Shown in pieces: positions 45,240 through 55,469 of a stretch of 64,000 nt of DNA. This DNA comes from Paralithodes platypus (lineage: Eukaryota; Arthropoda; Malacostraca; Decapoda; Lithodidae). Each line of letters begins with the position of its first letter. Within the stretch, counting starts at the first letter, position 1. The stretch spans positions 26,665,677 through 26,729,676 of the forward strand of contig CM064517.1 in assembly GCA_032716605.1 (NCBI GenBank). Reading direction: 5' to 3'. The position numbers and the translations under genes were made by a program. Under the pieces are notes generated by a model. The model saw only the letters and a list, made by a program, of their open reading frames with translations. It ran no database searches and had not been told where the DNA came from.

Positions 45240-45835
45240 TGGTTGGAGGTGGTCGGTTGCTTGTCTGGAGTTAGTATGATGAGGTTCCTAATATAGCAAC
45301 TGGGGCCACTAGTCTTCTTGTTACTCTCACACCTCTCTTATACTCTCACACAGACATTACTTACAGGTAATTATCTTCATTTACATATATAGAGAGAGAG
45401 AGCTAGAAGAGGTGAGGATAAAGAGAATATAGAGAGAAAACAATTGAGAGAGAAGAGAGGAGAAGGAGGAGGAGATGACGAGGGGAAATGGTACGAAATT
45501 ATAGATTAGAGGACATACAAGGAGAAGAGAGAACAAGAACAAATAGTAGTTGATAGTTGAAGAGTAGAGAGGGGAAGGGAGTAGATGATGAGACGAGAGG
45601 AGACAAATTGAAAGATAGAGAACAATATGAGAAGAGAGGAGGAGAGGAAAGAGAAGAGAGGAGAATGTATTAGAAGAGAGAGAGAGGGGTGGTAGTGATG
45701 TTGGGCAGTTGCTTGTCTGGAGTTCTAGTGAGGTTCCCTAATATAGCAACTGGAGCCACTACTAGTATAGAGTCGTCTTGATACACAACACCTCTCTCTC
45801 TCTTACTACACTCACTCTCACACACTCTCTTTCTC
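45240..45835 (+). repeat. ~455 bp duplication
   Basis: GGTTGCTTGTCTGGAGTT, AATATAGCAACTGG.GCCACTA and CTCACACA blocks recur at 45253-45350 and 45707-45830. The spacer is AGAGA-rich. The short minus-strand frame across the second unit has no recognisable domain. Confidence 0.75.
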
Positions 45836-46079
45836 TCTCTCGCGCGCGCTTGTAATCCTGCACTTGTTAACAATACGGACATATGCTGACCTTGATTATA
45901 TATGTGTAATTCCTCACTTATTTTTCCGTTCGCCATTAAATTGACACTTTGATTTCATTTTTTTTTACTTCAATTTTAGGCTACGTAACTTCCCAACAAG
46001 TGATTAATATCGAGGTGAATATATACCGGGAGCTACCTTTGAATTTGTATTTTGAGATGAGCAGGATTTGACTTAGAAT

Positions 46080-46880
46080 AACTTTGCATTGGCTCTCCTT
46101 TGTTATTTATGTTGTTTATACTTCCTTTACATTCATTTGGTCTCTAACTCAACTTCATTTTAATTTTCTTTTTCTTTTTCCATGTTTATTCTTATGCTCC
46201 TATATTATATTGGTGTTCTTATTGCCCTTTATCTTTTATTTTCTTATTTTCCTTTCTTGTATTTATGTTATTAATTCTGTTCTTCCTTCCTCCCTCATCT
46301 GCCCTCTTTCTCGTTGTAGGTGCAGTTCTCATAATTTTCTGTTCCCTTTCTTTTTCTTTTTCCTTGTTTATATTTGTATTCTTAATGTACTTTCTTATAT
46401 TTGTATTATTATTTCGGTAGTGTTCCCTCATGACTCATCCCCTGGCGATGTTTTCTGTACCTGGAACCTGTATTTAGAGTTTTACGGTGGTATGTTTGGT
46501 GTTGCTGTGTAGTGTATGTCCTTTGGTCTTTTCTCATATAATTCAGTCAGTCTTCTTCCTCTTGAGTTTCTTCTGTTAGTATGTATATTGTATTTGTTTT
46601 CTTCTTTCGGTTCCTCCATTCATCTTCATCCTATTACCTTTTGGCTTTTCTCATGTCCTGCAGTCAGTCTTCTTACATTTTGGGTTTCTTTTGTTAGTAT
46701 ATCCCATTTTCATATTGTATTTGTTTTCTTCTTTCGGTTCCTCCTTTTATCTCCATCGGCCTTCTTTCTCGTAGTGACCTCCAAAGTTGAGGAGGTAGTG
46801 TTCCAGTAGTAGTAGACGGTACGGTTCCTGCATGACTCATCCCCTGGCTATGTTGTGTATATACCTGGAACCTGTATGGA
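46080..46880 (+). repeat. T-rich duplicated region 1
   Basis: CATGACTCATCCCCTGGC and ACCTGGAACCTGTAT occur at about 46430 and 46830. CAGTCAGTCTTCTT and TTTGTTTTCTTCTTTCGGTTCCTCC recur at about 46545/46593 and 46670/46718. The hydrophobic frames here follow from TTT-rich composition; no membrane protein family is recognised. Confidence 0.7.
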
Positions 46881-47051
46881 CGGTTTGGGAGTTGGCTTGT
46901 GTGAGTTTTTGTGTTGTACAGTCACTCATAGTAATTCCTGGACCTCACCTATTTCTAATTATGGATGTATATCTCTGGAGACGGATTTACTGTATGTATA
47001 TCTAAATTTATTAATTTCACTCCAGCACCAAACACCTCCCAAATAAATGTA

Positions 47052-47133
47052 TGAAAGTATGAAAGGATTCGAACCTGGGTTACCACATACAGGTTTTTAA
47101 ACACTCCAACCATTACACCATCAAGGCAGTTAT
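47052..47133 (-). mobile_element. tRNA-derived SINE head (fourth type)
   Basis: On the minus strand CTTGATGGTGTAATGGTTGG (box A-like) and AGGTTCGAATCCTTTC (box B-like). A related head lies at 50790-50863. Box spacing is tRNA-like, but the acceptor stem does not pair. Confidence 0.6.
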
Positions 47134-47299
47134 GTGTAATTTTATATACATCATCTGCAAAACAGTTTGTACTATTTCTTGAAAAGCAAGTTCTATCCAA
47201 AATTCAAACCATATAGTTATAATTGCACAGAGAAAATATAGGGGGTCCATGAATTTATATAAGTGACTGGACATGTTGTGTACCGTATATCATTTAATT

Positions 47300-47765
47300 C
47301 TGTCCTTTCTCATGGCCTTCGCCGTCATCCTTTTCGTTTTTTTTTTTTATTATCTAATTTTACTTTATTTTCTTGGATTTCTTCTTTCTGCTCGTCCTTC
47401 TATTCTCCTGTGGTTTCTGTTATTATATAATTTTCAATGTTGTCTTGGTTTTCTTCATTCTTGTTGTCCTCCTGTTCTCCCTTGGTTTCTTATGTTATCT
47501 AATTTTCCTATTTTTCTTCTTCTTTATGTTCGTCCTTCTATTTTCCTTCGGTTTGTTATATTCTCAAATGTTCCTTTTTTCTTGGTTTTCTTCTTTCTAT
47601 TCATCCTTCTGCTCTCCTTCGATTTCTGATATCCATTAATTTTCCTCTCTTGTTGTCTTGGTTTTCTTCTTTCTGTTCGTCCTACCGTTCTCCTTCACAC
47701 GTCCTCTTTACTCTTATAGTGCCCTGATAAGGTTGTCTATACCTGGAACCTGTACTGCATACATT
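47300..47765 (+). repeat. T-rich ~80-90 bp tandem repeat
   Basis: About five units of TTGGTTTTCTTCTTTCTGTT, CGTCCTTCTGTTCTCCTTCG and TTATCTAATTTTCC-like sequence. The 118-codon hydrophobic frame reads through these units. Confidence 0.75.
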
Positions 47766-47788
47766 GTGTGTGTGTGTGTGTGTGTGTG
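47766..47788. repeat. (TG)n microsatellite
   Basis: Short TG array. Confidence 0.9.
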
Positions 47789-47851
47789 ATCCTCAAGGGG
47801 TTAACATTAGCTGAATAAAAAACACACTATAGAGAGGTAACTAAAATTAAT

Positions 47852-48065
47852 TATAGTCTATTCGCTGTAAGTAGGCGAGAAATCATAACATCTAACTTCT
47901 ATAAAGTAAATAGCGACCATAGTAATCGGGCTAATATTTCTACCATTTGGGGAGAGTCCGTCAAGGAATAGATGTGGAAATTTACAGCCAATTTGCTCTA
48001 GCCCTTTTTGAATTACAGAGGATTGAGATCATGATTTCTCGCCTACTTACAGCGAATAGACTATA
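47852..48065. mobile_element. TA-1 palindromic element, complete
   Basis: TATAGTCTATTC and GAATAGACTATA termini; arms CGCTGTAAGTAGGCGAGAAA and its inverse; centre TTCTACCATTTGGGGAGAGT. 214 bp. The left arm is more mutated inside than the right. Confidence 0.87.
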
Positions 48066-48540
48066 TCTGAAGGAAGGACCCCAATTTACTGTGATCGTGA
48101 CTGTGCCTGGCTCCTGATTTTTACTATAGGATGGGCGTGATGGGGGTGTGTGGTGGGTTGAGGCAAATGATAGAGCTCTTAGGCTGCTACAAAGGGAAGG
48201 CGTGGAAGGTAGTGGATGTGGGTGGAAGGTAGTGGATGGGTGGAAGGAGTGGATGGGTGGCCGGCAGCAGTTCCAGGGATTGGGAGAGTAGAGATGATAA
48301 AGGGAGAGAGTAGCGATTTTACAGGGGGAGGGGGGGGGGGATATATATATAGTATTGCTTATTGGTAACTATTTGTGTTTTATTTAAATTAACACACTTA
48401 TTCCTTCCCATTATCTCACTTTCCATCTCCACCCTTTCCATCTTCTCTAATTAATAAAGGTCTTTCGTAAGCTCCGTAAAAAAGATCTCTGACTGAAGCA
48501 ACAAGATAATAAACATTCGACTGATTGGAAGGCGTTAAGT
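48066..48540. other. GGAAGGTAGTGGATG repeats, otherwise unremarkable
   Basis: GTGGAAGGTAGTGGATG occurs twice or three times near 48207-48255; a G run lies near 48332-48340. Confidence 0.55.
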
Positions 48541-49193
48541 AAATGGAGTTACTCAGTCTTGTGTTTTATTCAGTATACAGTATTATATGTGTTTGTGTGT
48601 CCATCATGTGTTCTAGCAGTTCCTATCTCCACCACCCCCAACCCTTTCCGTCCCTGGCAGACCTTTCCCAGAACTTGCCCTCTCTTGACATTGCCCATTC
48701 CACTTACCTTTTCTTGGAAGGTTTGTGTGATCTTGTTATCTCGCGTTAGCCTGTGATGTGTGGTCATATTTATATATAGGGTACTTCGGGCTTTTGTTGT
48801 GGTGCATTTACTTGTATTTTTAATCTCCAGTTTTATATATCAGTACCTCAGAGCGTATTTTGAATCACGTTAGTAGGACAAACAAAGATATATGCACACA
48901 GAGACATTCCAATATACTGTACAATACAAAGCAATGCCTAGATAAATACATACCGGTATATGTAGATTAAAACAAGTCTCCAATAAAATCTACCCACCTC
49001 CATCTCCCCCCTACCGCTTCCCCAAACCACTACCCTTCGCTTACCCTTCGTGCTTCTCGTTAACAACCATGAAACACCGACCAGAAAAACATTGTTGCTT
49101 GGGAGCCTGAATGGGGAGTCACAAGAATGATTTCCAGACAAATTGTTCATCCTCTACGGTCTATCCGTTTTTGGTAGGCTGTTGTTATGCCTG
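48541..49193. other. No recognised feature
   Basis: Overlapping short frames on both strands (48543-48767) share no recognisable domain and lack repeat explanation. I see no splice or promoter context that would make them genes. Confidence 0.45.
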
Positions 49194-49281
49194 TTTGGAC
49201 ACTTGATCCTCAGTGTTTTGGAGGACAAGCAGCCTAGAAGGGTCACTAGATCTGTTGTTGCTTGATTTCCTTTGTACTCCT
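49194..49281 (+). mobile_element. CR1-like LINE, orphan 3' end
   Basis: TTTGGACACTTGATCCTCAG to TTGCTTGATTTCCTTTGTAC matches the 3' untranslated end of the 57319-59809 LINE almost base for base. Only ~88 bp is present, an extreme 5' truncation, and a TA array follows directly. Confidence 0.85.
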
Positions 49282-49300
49282 TTATATATATACAGTATCG

Positions 49301-49361
<61 letters not shown>
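49282..49361. repeat. (TA)n microsatellite
   Basis: TA array of about 60 bp after a TACAGTATCG interruption, joined to the LINE 3' end. Confidence 0.95.
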
Positions 49362-49363
<2 letters not shown>

Positions 49364-49364
49364 T

Positions 49365-49530
49365 ACACGTTTTTTGTAGCTCTGATCTGGTATTTTTAGA
49401 AATGTTGTTATACCGTATAATGTTGTTAGTAATCTCAGGTCTAGTACCTTTGGACATTTTGTTTTGACGTTTTTATTTGTTCGTAATCTCTGGTCTGGTA
49501 GTTTTATAAATGTTGTCATACCGTATCTAT
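49365..49530 (+). repeat. Diverged tandem duplication
   Basis: TCTGATCTGGTATTTTTAGA..TGTTATACCGTAT and TCTGGTCTGGTAGTTTTATA..TGTCATACCGTAT, about 120 bp apart. Confidence 0.7.
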
Positions 49531-49759
49531 ATTTTCACCTACCTATACTAATCTATCGGTACATACTCTTGCCGATACCAGTGGAAAAAGGAGCCCCGAT
49601 ATTTTGTGAAAGTCAAGTTGTCGATCGAAAGTGGGCAAGACAATGTGTGTGTACAGTATGACTCAATCGTGAAGGTCATGCACACACCGCCCCCCGTGTC
49701 AGCCTTGAGGTCAGTCCAATACCCGTTTGGTTCTCGTTAGATTACAATATTGCTGTAAG

Positions 49760-50060
49760 AGGAGTGGGGGGCTGGGAGATCGTGTTGAGGAGAGGGGGAG
49801 GGGGTTGTGGTGTGTGTGTTGGGGGGGTGGGGGGAGTGTGTTGGGGGGGGGGGGTTGCGGTGTGTGTTGGGGGTGGGGAGGGGGTTGTGGTGTGTGTGTT
49901 GGGGGGGGGGGGGGGGTTGTGGTGTGTGTATGTGTGTTGTACTGTGCTGTGCTGAGGGTGTGTTTGGGGGAGAGAGGTTGTGGTGTGTATGTTGGGCCCC
50001 CCCCCCCCCCACCATACACACCACAATGTATGGTGTATGTGTGTTGTTGTGCTGTGCTAT
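49760..50060 (+). repeat. G-run / GTTGTGGTGTGTG minisatellite
   Basis: About seven units of GGGTTGTGGTGTGTGTGTTG with G tracts of 5-15, then a C run near 49996-50010. Several frames of 90-113 codons on both strands are products of the array. Confidence 0.88.
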
Positions 50061-50431
50061 TGGATTAAGTTAGTTTGTGTTTATTTCTGTGTGGTTCTGT
50101 TGGATGAGTGGATGAGTTCGTTTGTTTACGTTCTCATAATCCTTATCTGTAAATGGAACAAGGCTCTTGGGTATCAGAATAAGTAACGGGCATTATTTTT
50201 TGTATATAGTTGATTTACCAATGCATTAGGCCTAATTAAGAAATATACAGAACGTGGAGAGCATTACCACCCCACTTAGGAAGTACAGTAATATACAAGG
50301 GGAAGGAAAGAAATGAGGACCAATTTAGGAATGATGGAAAAACCTCACCCATTGGATCCTATAAGGTGAAAGGTGATATGGTGCGTGTTGGAGTGTGTTG
50401 AGTTAAGATCAATGGGGAGCGATACACGAAT

Positions 50432-50789
<358 letters not shown>

Positions 50790-50863
50790 GATCCTCCGGG
50801 GATTCTAAACCAGGACACCATATACAGAACTTACACGCTTTAGCCATTACACCACCAAGACAG
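50790..50863 (-). mobile_element. tRNA-derived SINE head (fourth type)
   Basis: Minus strand CTTGGTGGTGTAATGGCTAA (box A-like) and GGTTTAGAATCCCCGG (box B position, mutated). The TTAA-1 element at 50864 sits at its upstream edge. Confidence 0.55.
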
Positions 50864-51197
50864 TTAAGGGGAGATATCCACTTGAGGGACTTTTTTCTGG
50901 ACCCCTTTCTCTCATGTCTAGCCCCATTGCTTTTGAGATTTTAAGATGTTTGCCCCATTAGTTTGGCGATTTTAAGAAGTTTCACCCCATTTATGTCACT
51001 TTTAAGACCTTTCGTCCCATTTAGGTGTCGATTTTTTCCTGGCGAGCGATAGCGAGCCTGTAATTTAAGAGGAACCGGCCTTCGGCCGGGACATTTTTCT
51101 ACCGAAAAATGTACAAATTTATCTTGAAAAGAGGTCAAGGGGGTGTAATTTCAAGCTTGATGGAAGTCTACGAAACACACTAAAAACCTCCCCTTAA
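50864..51197 (-). mobile_element. TTAA-1 element, complete
   Basis: TTAAGGGGAGATATCCACTT and CCTCCCCTTAA; core GACATTTTTCTACCGAAAAA and CCGGCCTTCGGCCGG intact, 334 bp. Confidence 0.9.
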
Positions 51198-51677
51198 AGT
51201 TCAAGTATCGGTACATAACTACGATTAATATCCCTTTAACGAATACCGGTACTGGATATCAATCTAATCATGTACGGTACCGTACTTCTATAATGGTGTC
51301 GTAAATAAGAGGACCACAATTGTTACGTAGCTTTTATGAGGTAGTTAGTTATCATCTAACTACCTGAGAGTGTCTTGATTTACCGTACATAATTATTGTA
51401 GTCTACCTGTGTCTGCCGTAAGCATCGTGGTCGAGCACCCGAAGGTCCGCGTGTCCCAGAGTTCATTGACGGTAGGCGAGCAACACAGACCGATACAGGA
51501 TTTTCCTCCTCAGGTGCTCTACAGTTGCCTACATGAGTTCTGTTCCTCGTCGGGATCTTATGTATGCGAGTAAACCTAAAGTAGAGTGAATGAATTTTCG
51601 AGTGTGGCTTCTTTTTATTTATCACTTGAATTTATGTGGGCAACTGTACATATATATAGGCTACCGTACCCCATGGG
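51198..51677. other. Unexplained stretch between two TTAA-1 copies
   Basis: Contains a locally GC-rich part (51410-51560) with an 81-codon minus frame lacking a recognised domain. CAACTGTACAT at 51641 resembles a TA-2 end. Confidence 0.4.
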
Positions 51678-52018
51678 TTAAGGGGAGGTTTTTAGTTTGG
51701 TCCCTAGATATCCTTCAAGCTTAAGATTACACCCCCTTGGGCCCCTTTCAAGATAAATTTGTACATATTTCGGTAGAAAAATTTTCCGGCTGAAAGCCGG
51801 TTCCTCTTAAATTACAGGCTCGCTATCGCTCGCCAGGATAAAATCGACACCTAAATGGCACGAAAGGTTTTAAAATTGACAGAAATGGGTTGAAAGTTCT
51901 TAAAATAGTCAAAATAATGGGGCAAACGTCTTAAAATTAGAAAAAAAAAACAATGGGGCTAAACATGAGGGAGAAAGGAGTCAAGAAAAAAATCCCTCAA
52001 GTGGACCTCTCCCCTTAA
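51678..52018 (+). mobile_element. TTAA-1 element, complete
   Basis: TTAAGGGGAGGTTTTTAGTT to CTCCCCTTAA, 341 bp, the longer size partly from an A run near 51943. Same subfamily as 13787-14122. Confidence 0.9.
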
Positions 52019-52470
52019 CCAAAGGATAAGAAACTACAGTCGTAATTTAATGATACGCATTATATTTCCATCTATAAGTTCATGGAGGCGTACAGAATAT
52101 ATGTGGGCAACTGTACATATACCCCCTCCCCTACCCCCTTCCTATTCTAACATCCCCCCCCGCCCTCCCTATAGTCTGAAGCTATTATAGCGAAGTATGT
52201 TCTTACTTATGACAACTCTGTAAGTATGCGTAGTACTTATATGTGTGTCCATGGAGAATAAAACAATCAGCTGATAAGGGATTCAGTTTTCCATGAACTA
52301 AAAATAAAATCATACTTAAATAAATGTAAAATAGACTATAGCTGATGTCACCGTTGTCCGCTTTTCACTTTAGTAATGTATAGCCTATCAGAAGTTGTGA
52401 GATGGTATTTAGAAAATATAGGATTATTGTATACATATCCCAGCACTAGATACATTTCCCCCTCACCCCT
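52019..52470. other. No recognised feature
   Basis: C-rich patches at about 52122-52165; TGTGGGCAACTGTACATATA at about 52100 also occurs at about 51636 beyond the TTAA-1 copy. Confidence 0.45.
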
Positions 52471-52865
52471 ATGTCAACCCCTCCTCCTGTCCCCCTCACC
52501 CATATCCCTCCTCCTTTCCCCCTAACCCCTAACCTCTATCCTTCCTCCTTTCCCCCTAACCCCTATCCCTCCTCCTGTCCCCCTCACCCATATCCCTCCT
52601 CCTTTCCCCCTCACCCATATCCCTCCTCCTTTCCCCCTAACCCCTATCCTTCCTCCTTTCCCTCTAACCTCTATCCTTCCTCCTTTCCCTCTAACCCCTA
52701 TCCTTCCTCCTTTCCCTCTAACCTCTATCCTTCCTCCTGTCCCCCTCACCCATATCCCTCCTCCTTTCCCCCAAACCCCTATCCTTCCTCCTGTCCCCCT
52801 CACCCATATCCCTCCTCCTTTCCCCCTAACCCCTATCCTTCCTCCTGTCCCCCTCAACCTCTGCC
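52471..52865 (+). repeat. 27 bp C-rich minisatellite
   Basis: About 14 units of CCCTCCTCCTTTCCCCCTAA plus CCCCTAT. The period is a multiple of three, so a nine-residue Pro/Ser/Tyr repeat frame (203 codons) and its antisense Gly/Arg frame remain open. Neither is supported as a gene. Confidence 0.93.
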
Positions 52866-53345
52866 CCTACCTACCTATAGAACCTATAGATCTAACCCTC
52901 TCCCCTCCTTCCTCACCCCTGCCTCATATCCCCCCCCCCCACTGTCCCTAACCCACCTCCTCTCTCTCCCCCCCCCCCCCCCACTGTCCCTAACCCACCT
53001 CCTCTCTTTCCCCCCTCTATCCCCTCCCCCCCCCCCACTGTCCCTAACCCACCTCCTCTCTCCCCCCCCCCACTGTCCCTAACCCACCTCCTCTCTCCCC
53101 CCCCCCACTGTCCCTAACCCACCTCCTCTCTCCCCCCCCACTGTCCCTAACCCACCTCCTCTCTTTCCCCCCTCTATCCCCCCCCCCCCCAACCTCCTCT
53201 CTTTCCCCCCTCTATCCCTTTCCCCCCTCCCCCACTCTCCCTAACCCACCTCCTCTCTTTCCCCCCTCTATCCCTTCCCCCCCCTCCCCCACTGTCCCTA
53301 ACCCACCTCCTCTCTTTCTCCCCCTCTATCCCTTCCCGCCCCTAC
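52866..53345 (+). repeat. ACTGTCCCTAACCCACCTCC minisatellite with C runs
   Basis: About seven units of ACTGTCCCTAACCCACCTCC and CTCTTTCCCCCCTCTATCCC with C runs of 7-14 that are likely length-uncertain. Confidence 0.9.
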
Positions 53346-53486
53346 CCCCCTGTGTCCCTGCCCTTGCCCCAGGGTAGGTCCGTCCCTCACCTTGCCCAAG
53401 CCAGCCATCCGGCTGCCCGGTGTGCTGGTGCCCCGACCCTGCCCTTATACCGGTTCATGTGTGTGTGCTCTTCCTTCTCTGGGGGC

Positions 53487-53572
53487 GGGGTTACCAAGGC
53501 CGCTAGATACGAAATACAAGCCGCAAACTCGCTAGAATAATGCCACAGTCTTTAGAATACCACTCTAAAAAT
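53487..53572 (+). mobile_element. hAT-like element, left half
   Basis: GGGTTACCAAGGCCGCTAGA, CTCGCTAGAATAATGCCACA and CTTTAGAATACCACT match the left half of the element at 53673. It is cut by the SINE-2 copy. Confidence 0.6.
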
Positions 53573-53655
53573 GGTTCGAGTCCTTGGCGTGCCACATGTA
53601 TTTGTCGATTTCATTAATTGAGTTTAGAAGTAAAGTTGGTTGGTGAATAAATATA
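53560..53655 (+). mobile_element. SINE-2, partial copy
   Basis: GGTTCGAGTCCTTGGCGTGC, CACATGTATTTGTCGATTTC and GGTTGGTGAATAAATATAAT. Same joined structure as the 39070 copy, supporting a short subfamily. Confidence 0.75.
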
Positions 53656-53672
53656 ATATCCTTCTTGGGGTG

Positions 53673-53884
53673 CAGGGTTACCAAATCAAGTTAGCTAGAT
53701 ATTAGATTAAGCCTCAAAATCGGTAGAATAATGCCACAATCTCTAGAATATTACTTAAAACAAATGGCTCAATTCTCCAGAATATCGCTAGAATTCATGT
53801 CGCTAGGTGTAAAAATGTACCGCTAGATCGAAGTTAATAGCCTACTTCTAGATCTAGCGGAAAGTAGCTGAATTGGCAACACTA
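53673..53884. mobile_element. hAT-like non-autonomous element
   Basis: Ends CAGGGTTACCAAATCA and TGAATTGGCAACACTA form an imperfect inverted repeat resembling CAGTGTTGCCA hAT termini. Approximate CTTGGG-containing 8 bp flanks on both sides could be a target duplication. Internal CGCTAGA/TCTAGCG words are repeated. 212 bp, no coding. Confidence 0.6.
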
Positions 53885-54162
53885 CTTGGGCGCAGTACAA
53901 TGCCCTCCCGTTATTGCATGGCCTTCTTTGTTTGGTAATGCTCTAATTTGTCTTGCTTTTTTATTTTGTTATGTGTAGTTTCTCTTGCCTATGCCAGTTT
54001 AGTGTTCTCTTTCTTATTGGGGTATAATACATTGCCCTGACATTATTTCGTTGCCCTTCTCCGTTCTGTAATGCTCTAATATGCCTTGTTCTTTTATTAT
54101 CTTTGTTATTCTTTTTATCTTGCCCTCATCAGTTTAGTGCTCTGTTTCTTATTGGAGTTTAG
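53885..54162 (+). repeat. ~130 bp diverged tandem repeat, left part
   Basis: Units contain AGTACAATGCCCT, TTGCATGGCCTTCTTTG-like, TAATGCTCTAAT and CAGTTTAGTGCTCT-like blocks. The array continues at 54353-54600 beyond an inserted TA-2 element. Confidence 0.75.
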
Positions 54163-54352
54163 TACAGTTGGCCAAATGAGTTGTCGCCGCTGGCATTACG
54201 TTTTGCTCGCTGTATGCTGTATTCATGTCTGTCAGATGTTGAATAGGGTGTGTAAAGATAGGAACATGTGTGTATATCTTAGATAGTGCTGATACCAATA
54301 TATTGATCGAAATATACTTGGTGCCGCGACATCACTTATTTGGCCAACTGTA
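54163..54352. mobile_element. TA-2 element, inserted in a tandem repeat
   Basis: TA-flanked; ends CAGTTGGCCAAATGAGTTGT and ACTTATTTGGCCAACTG. The inner part CAGATGTTGAATAGGGTGTG matches 56955-57163 in the opposite orientation. 190 bp, non-coding; TA flanks suggest Tc1/mariner-type mobilisation (inference). Confidence 0.8.
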
Positions 54353-54600
54353 CAAGCCCTGATATTATTGCACTGCCCTTCTTTGTCTTGTAATACAATA
54401 GCTTGTCTCGTAATCTGTCTTGTTCGTTGAATAGTGGCTTGTTTTTTCTTGCCCCGATACAGATTCATGCCCCGCTCGCTGGTTTTTGGTCTTTTTCTTC
54501 TTAGGGTGCAGTACAATGCCCTTATGTTATGGCATTGTCAGTCTCGGTTTTACAGTGCCCTACCTTGTTTTCTAGTACTGATGGCTTTCTTTATGTTCTT
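54353..54600 (+). repeat. ~130 bp diverged tandem repeat, right part
   Basis: Continuation with GCACTGCCCTTCTTTGTC, TCTTAGGGTGCAGTACAATG and CCTTGTTTTCTAGTACTG. Confidence 0.7.
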
Positions 54601-54629
54601 GTCAATCTGCCACCATCAAAACTTATATA

Positions 54630-54840
54630 ATTGGAGGAAGAGGAGGAGGAGGAGGAGGAGGAGGAGGGGGGATGGGGAGGAGAGGAGAGGAGAAGATGGA
54701 TGGATAGATGGAGAGGATAAGGGGTAGGAGGTGAAGGAGGTGGAGAAGGAGGAGGAGAAGAAGGAGGAGAAGAAGGAGGTGGAGGAATAGGAAAACATGG
54801 TGGAGGAGGAGGAGGAGGAAGAGTAGTTAAAGGAAGAGTG
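54630..54840. repeat. GGA-rich purine tract
   Basis: GGAGGAGGA runs and three GAGGAGAAGAAGGAGG units; opposing Pro/Ser frames are compositional. Confidence 0.85.
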
Positions 54841-55080
54841 GGACCACCTGTCGTTTCATTAGCATAACAGAGTTCGTAGCGAGGAACACCAAGCCTGATG
54901 AGGAGCCTCCAAATCACACAGGCAAACAAGACACTATCCAGTACAATAGTCTTGACTAAAACTAGTAAACCTGTCTATTCTTTACATTAAATCGGCATAG
55001 ATGAATGCCAAACAATGCAGACTTGGCCAAAACAAGGTAATGGCTGCACCTTAGACCCGATATGGTGATAGGACTATAGT
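54841..55080. other. No recognised feature
   Basis: No repeat or gene recognised. Confidence 0.45.
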
Positions 55081-55230
55081 GAATTCAAGCTAACTTGGCA
55101 GAAATAGGTAACGCTGTTTTTCTATACTTCCTTTCTGAACTGCTCGTGTGACGCCGCCTATATTTAATATTGGCTATGCAAATATATAGAAAGGCAGTGT
55201 TACCAATTATTGCCAGGATGGCTTGAATAC
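55081..55230. repeat. 150 bp inverted repeat (hairpin)
   Basis: GAATTCAAGC..TTGGCAGAAATAGGTAACGC at the left pairs with GTGTTACCAATTATTGCC..GGCTTGAATAC at the right. Arms are about 53-55 bp with some mismatches and a loop of about 45 bp. No TTAA or clear target duplication. It could be a small foldback element or a transcribed hairpin. Confidence 0.75.
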
Positions 55231-55237
55231 ACACTTT

Positions 55238-55268
55238 ATTTATTTATTTATTTATTCATTTATTTATT
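55238..55268. repeat. (TTTA)n microsatellite
   Basis: Seven TTTA units with one TTCA. Confidence 0.9.
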
Positions 55269-55469
55269 TGTATATCTTTCTATCCTTATCTGGGGCTCGC
55301 CAAACCGGATATCTTGAGTTCCTGAATGCACAAGTGGTCTCGGTTTGCACAAAGAAATCACCGATAAATTCGCATATATTAGAGGTGGCATGGGAGCTTC
55401 GAATGGGCCTAGAACTTGTTGGGTGAATAAAGGTGGTGTTACAAGAGTGCATTTTCTGGCAATTTTCGA

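Noticed and set aside
47273..47640. Possible multi-pass membrane protein
   Set aside because: Hydrophobicity follows from TTT-rich ~80-90 bp tandem units; two frames overlap with the same character.
51380..51625. 81-codon minus-strand frame in a locally GC-rich segment
   Set aside because: No recognisable domain, start context or splice structure; left as unexplained DNA.
52471..53082. 203-codon Pro/Ser/Tyr repeat frame resembling a structural protein
   Set aside because: The 27 bp period keeps the frame open on both strands; no signal peptide, no unique ends, and it runs into C-run repeats.
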